From the NCBI GenBank assembly GCA_029378245.1, contig JARKIF010000011.1, positions 1,240,001 through 1,304,000 on the forward strand: a DNA stretch of 64,000 nt, written 5' to 3'. Shown here piece by piece: positions 61,818 through 64,000 of the stretch (its first letter is position 1; the number at the start of each line of letters is the position of its first letter). A program made the position numbers and the translations under genes. The stretch is from Roridomyces roridus (Eukaryota; Basidiomycota; Agaricomycetes; Agaricales; Mycenaceae). A model generated the notes under the pieces. That model was not told where the DNA came from and did no database searches. It saw only the letters and a program-made list of their open reading frames with translations.

Positions 61818-63847
61818 CACAACCTCGCCACGGCACCCAAAATCCTCCCCTGCGCCACCCTCTCCCTCTTTGCCACATTATGCGGAAACTCGAGCGAGTT
61901 CAAATCAGCAGCGACCATCGCCATGAATCTATCATGAATCTCCGTCGGCACACGCATAAAGATCCACACATCGCCATCGTGTACATTCCACGTCCCGTCA
62001 AGCTGCTTGGATGGCGTGCACTGGAAGCAGCGGACGAAGCCTGGAAAGTCCTTGTAGGCGTGTGTGCGGATGCGGTGGGGGCCGAAACCAAAGTGTTGGA
62101 GGGACCAGTTGGCTCTGTGAATTCATTGTGAGTTGGGTTTGGAGAGCCAGAGGGCAGCACGAACCGGCCCATGGAATTAACAATCAACGTCCGATCGTCC
62201 CAAAACTTGTGCTCACTCCCCTCCTTCGACTGCCTCAACCAAATCGGATTCGAAACCGCCACGACGCGTTTGACATGCTCGTAATTCCTGGCGTCTCTGA
62301 CTGATTTCCGGATAGCTGCAGCGAGCGCGCCGATGGAGGAGGATTCGTCTGATGAGAGAGTCGGCGTGAGGGCATGGAACATGACGTTGCCGATGGCCAG
62401 TAGACCGGGGACACGCCAATCGGTGGGCTTGAGGTCGGGCGGGTTCTTGATGCCGCGGTACTACATCGCAATCAGAGTCTGCACGAAGAAGAGAAAGCAG
62501 GTACCCACCGAGAAGATACTCGACACCCGCGTGATCGACTTGTCCTTCTCCAAACACCTATTCATCGTCGTAATGATATACCCCGCAATGGCATCGTGCG
62601 CCGACGTCCCCGATCCCGTTCGCCCAGGCCACGAATCCGCAATAGTGCGCAATTGCTGAATATGGTCCGCCGTAAAGAGAATATCCACAGGCGTAGATGC
62701 ATTGAACGCCTCCCCAATCATCTCGGCCCACTTGTCGATCGGATGGAGCTCTGCAAGGTGGGGTAGGTATCGCGAGATGAAAGACGCCGTGCTTGGATTG
62801 TCGTTGATCTCATCCGGAGGCGCGGTGCGGTACTTTTCGTACGTCGGCATTCCGAATTTGGGTGCTTCGCCTTGGTAGAATTGCGACCACGCATACATGA
62901 ATTGGTATACGAATTCACCGTCGCCTGTGATATGAGTTCAACGACAGCGTGGATAACAACACGGATGAGACACACCCAACATGTGGCTGGACGACCACCC
63001 GATGAACGTTTCCCTCGTCTTGGGACAGAACGTAATCTTCAGCCTGAGCATCGGCTCGTCCCAATCTGGCTCGTTCGCCCCAGAGATATCTGTCGATATC
63101 GAATCCACGACCACGGGAGAGACGAAGGAGGGCTTTTGGTGGTGGTCCAGAGGTTCGGCGATCGTCTCGAAGGTGATGGGAACCCCGCGCTTGCCTGCGC
63201 CGAGCTGCGAAAGTCAGCCAGAGCCCGACGAAGGAAATATAATACTCACCGACCAGTCGTCGCCATTACGCCGCACCCTTCCGTTCGCGTGTGGGTAATA
63301 TTTCAACGTGCTCCGGAGGGCAGCGACCAAAATCTCCTCATTCAGAGGTCCGGGTACCACGTTGGAAATCGCAATCTACCTCACGAGTTAGCCACCAAAT
63401 GAACAAGAACACTATGGGGCACACCTCGAAATTGATACGATCCGTACCAGGTAAGGGGAGAGGGAACACGCGCTCGTAGATGGTGGTTGGGTCCACGGGG
63501 ATGACCCAAACTAAGGAAACATTGGATGAGTGAGTGGTCGAGAGAATAAATCCGCCTATCGGGAAATCTCACCGGTGCGCGAAGTCCCAGATGGCGCTTT
63601 GGGTGTTTGCACAGCTTCGACGCGGTCCATGAGCAGATGAAAAGGCTACGTAGTCTTGTCGAACAACGGTTTTTGAGACCCACGCTCTGCGGCGGCCGTC
63701 CAACGTCGGACCTGAACGAGACGTCTGAAATGGCGGAGTTTCCTCATTTGCATCGTCCACTGGCAGGGGTTCAGGGAAGCAAGTGGAATTATTAAATCGT
63801 GCGTGTCGGGCCACAAACCCATTTGGTAGAGTCGCCTCATCTGGCAT
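61818..63847 (-). CDS. BAHD/HXXXD-type acyltransferase (PF02458-like)
   Basis: A multi-exon gene runs from ATG 63847 to stop 61818-61820. Blocks in order: S-A-I-W-D-F; W-V-I-P-V-D-P-T-T; L-P-L-P-G-T-D-R-I-N-F-E; V-P-G-P-L-N-E-E-I-L-V-A-A-L-R-S-T-L; Y-P-H-A-N-G-R-V-R-R; and the catalytic H-M-L-G-D-G (HXXXD). Later come P-T-D-W-R-V-P-G-L-L-A-I-G-N-V, N-S-M-G-R-F and the C-terminal L-Q-H-F-G-F-G-P-H in place of the D-F-G-W-G motif, then D-V-W-I-F-M-R-V-P. These enzymes move acyl groups from CoA to alcohols or amines in secondary metabolism, in the cytosol. No other pathway gene is next to it inside the window. The N-terminal 60 residues are the least certain. Confidence 0.8.
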
Positions 63848-64000
63848 GAAATATGTGGAATGTTCCTGGATGCGCTACCCTATTTGACTTGTCTTGAATC
63901 GCCCAGGGTGTCAGCCACCAGAAAGCGACATTGACGTGGTGCGGCGGGGAGCGGTCAGACCGACGGTGTCCTAACTTCTTGGTCTTCTGAAATCCCGGGG

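Noticed and set aside
1..64000. tRNA or rRNA genes
   Set aside because: No cloverleaf with A/B boxes or conserved rRNA stretch was noticed by eye; a tRNAscan run would be decisive.

Overview
The window is nuclear DNA of a filamentous basidiomycete, most likely an Agaricomycete. Nearly every gene is cut by 45-60 nt GT-AG introns. The gene content is typical of mushrooms: a class I-like hydrophobin, four heme-thiolate peroxygenases (UPO/chloroperoxidase family), F-box and BTB proteins, DUF6589- and DUF2828-type proteins, a thaumatin-like protein and small secreted proteins. No rRNA, tRNA, CRISPR or bacterial-type operon was seen. Exon models were built by hand from splice sites and reading phase and were not checked against RNA.

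Layout. 0-14.9 kb: the end of a TPR protein; a 14-TM MFS exporter (-); a block of CTCGAG-rich repeat next to a hydrophobin relic; an Agaricomycete-specific hypothetical gene; two tandem isochorismatase-fold genes lacking the catalytic Cys; a divergent pair (short hypothetical / coiled-coil zinc-finger protein); and a conserved hypothetical. 15-18.6 kb: repeat-dominated, with a 694-bp TIR element, duplicated blocks A and B, and a CAG-type minisatellite. 19-22.2 kb: an intact hydrophobin, a BTB gene with a frame break, and a Helitron-like fragment. 22.5-30.4 kb: UPO1 (-), an acidic low-complexity protein (-) and UPO2 (+). 30.8-40.8 kb: an F-box gene, two DUF2828 relics flanking a CK2-alpha-like kinase, cytochrome c, and two minus-strand genes. 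42.4-49.1 kb: UPO3 (+) and UPO4 (-), convergent; UPO3 is interrupted by a 2.7-kb transposon that itself carries two hAT-type MITEs. 49.9-50.5 kb: another TIR element. 51.5-56.6 kb: a run of secreted-protein genes (8-Cys mini-peptide, thaumatin-like protein, two copies of a glycopeptide-type protein). 56.6-64 kb: a truncated DUF6589 gene, an F-box gene and a BAHD/HXXXD acyltransferase.

How it fits together. This looks like accessory, rapidly turning-over sequence enriched in secreted proteins, with a small housekeeping island (cytochrome c and perhaps the CK2-like kinase). The UPO genes are a local expansion: UPO2, UPO3 and UPO4 share homologous upstream regions, and all four carry the heme-ligand cysteine on a 6-nt microexon. 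The most notable structure is the transposon in UPO3. It sits exactly on a 5' splice site, and its 6-bp target duplication recreates the donor, so the coding sequence can in principle still be spliced together. Several transposon boundaries are defined to the base by target-site duplications.
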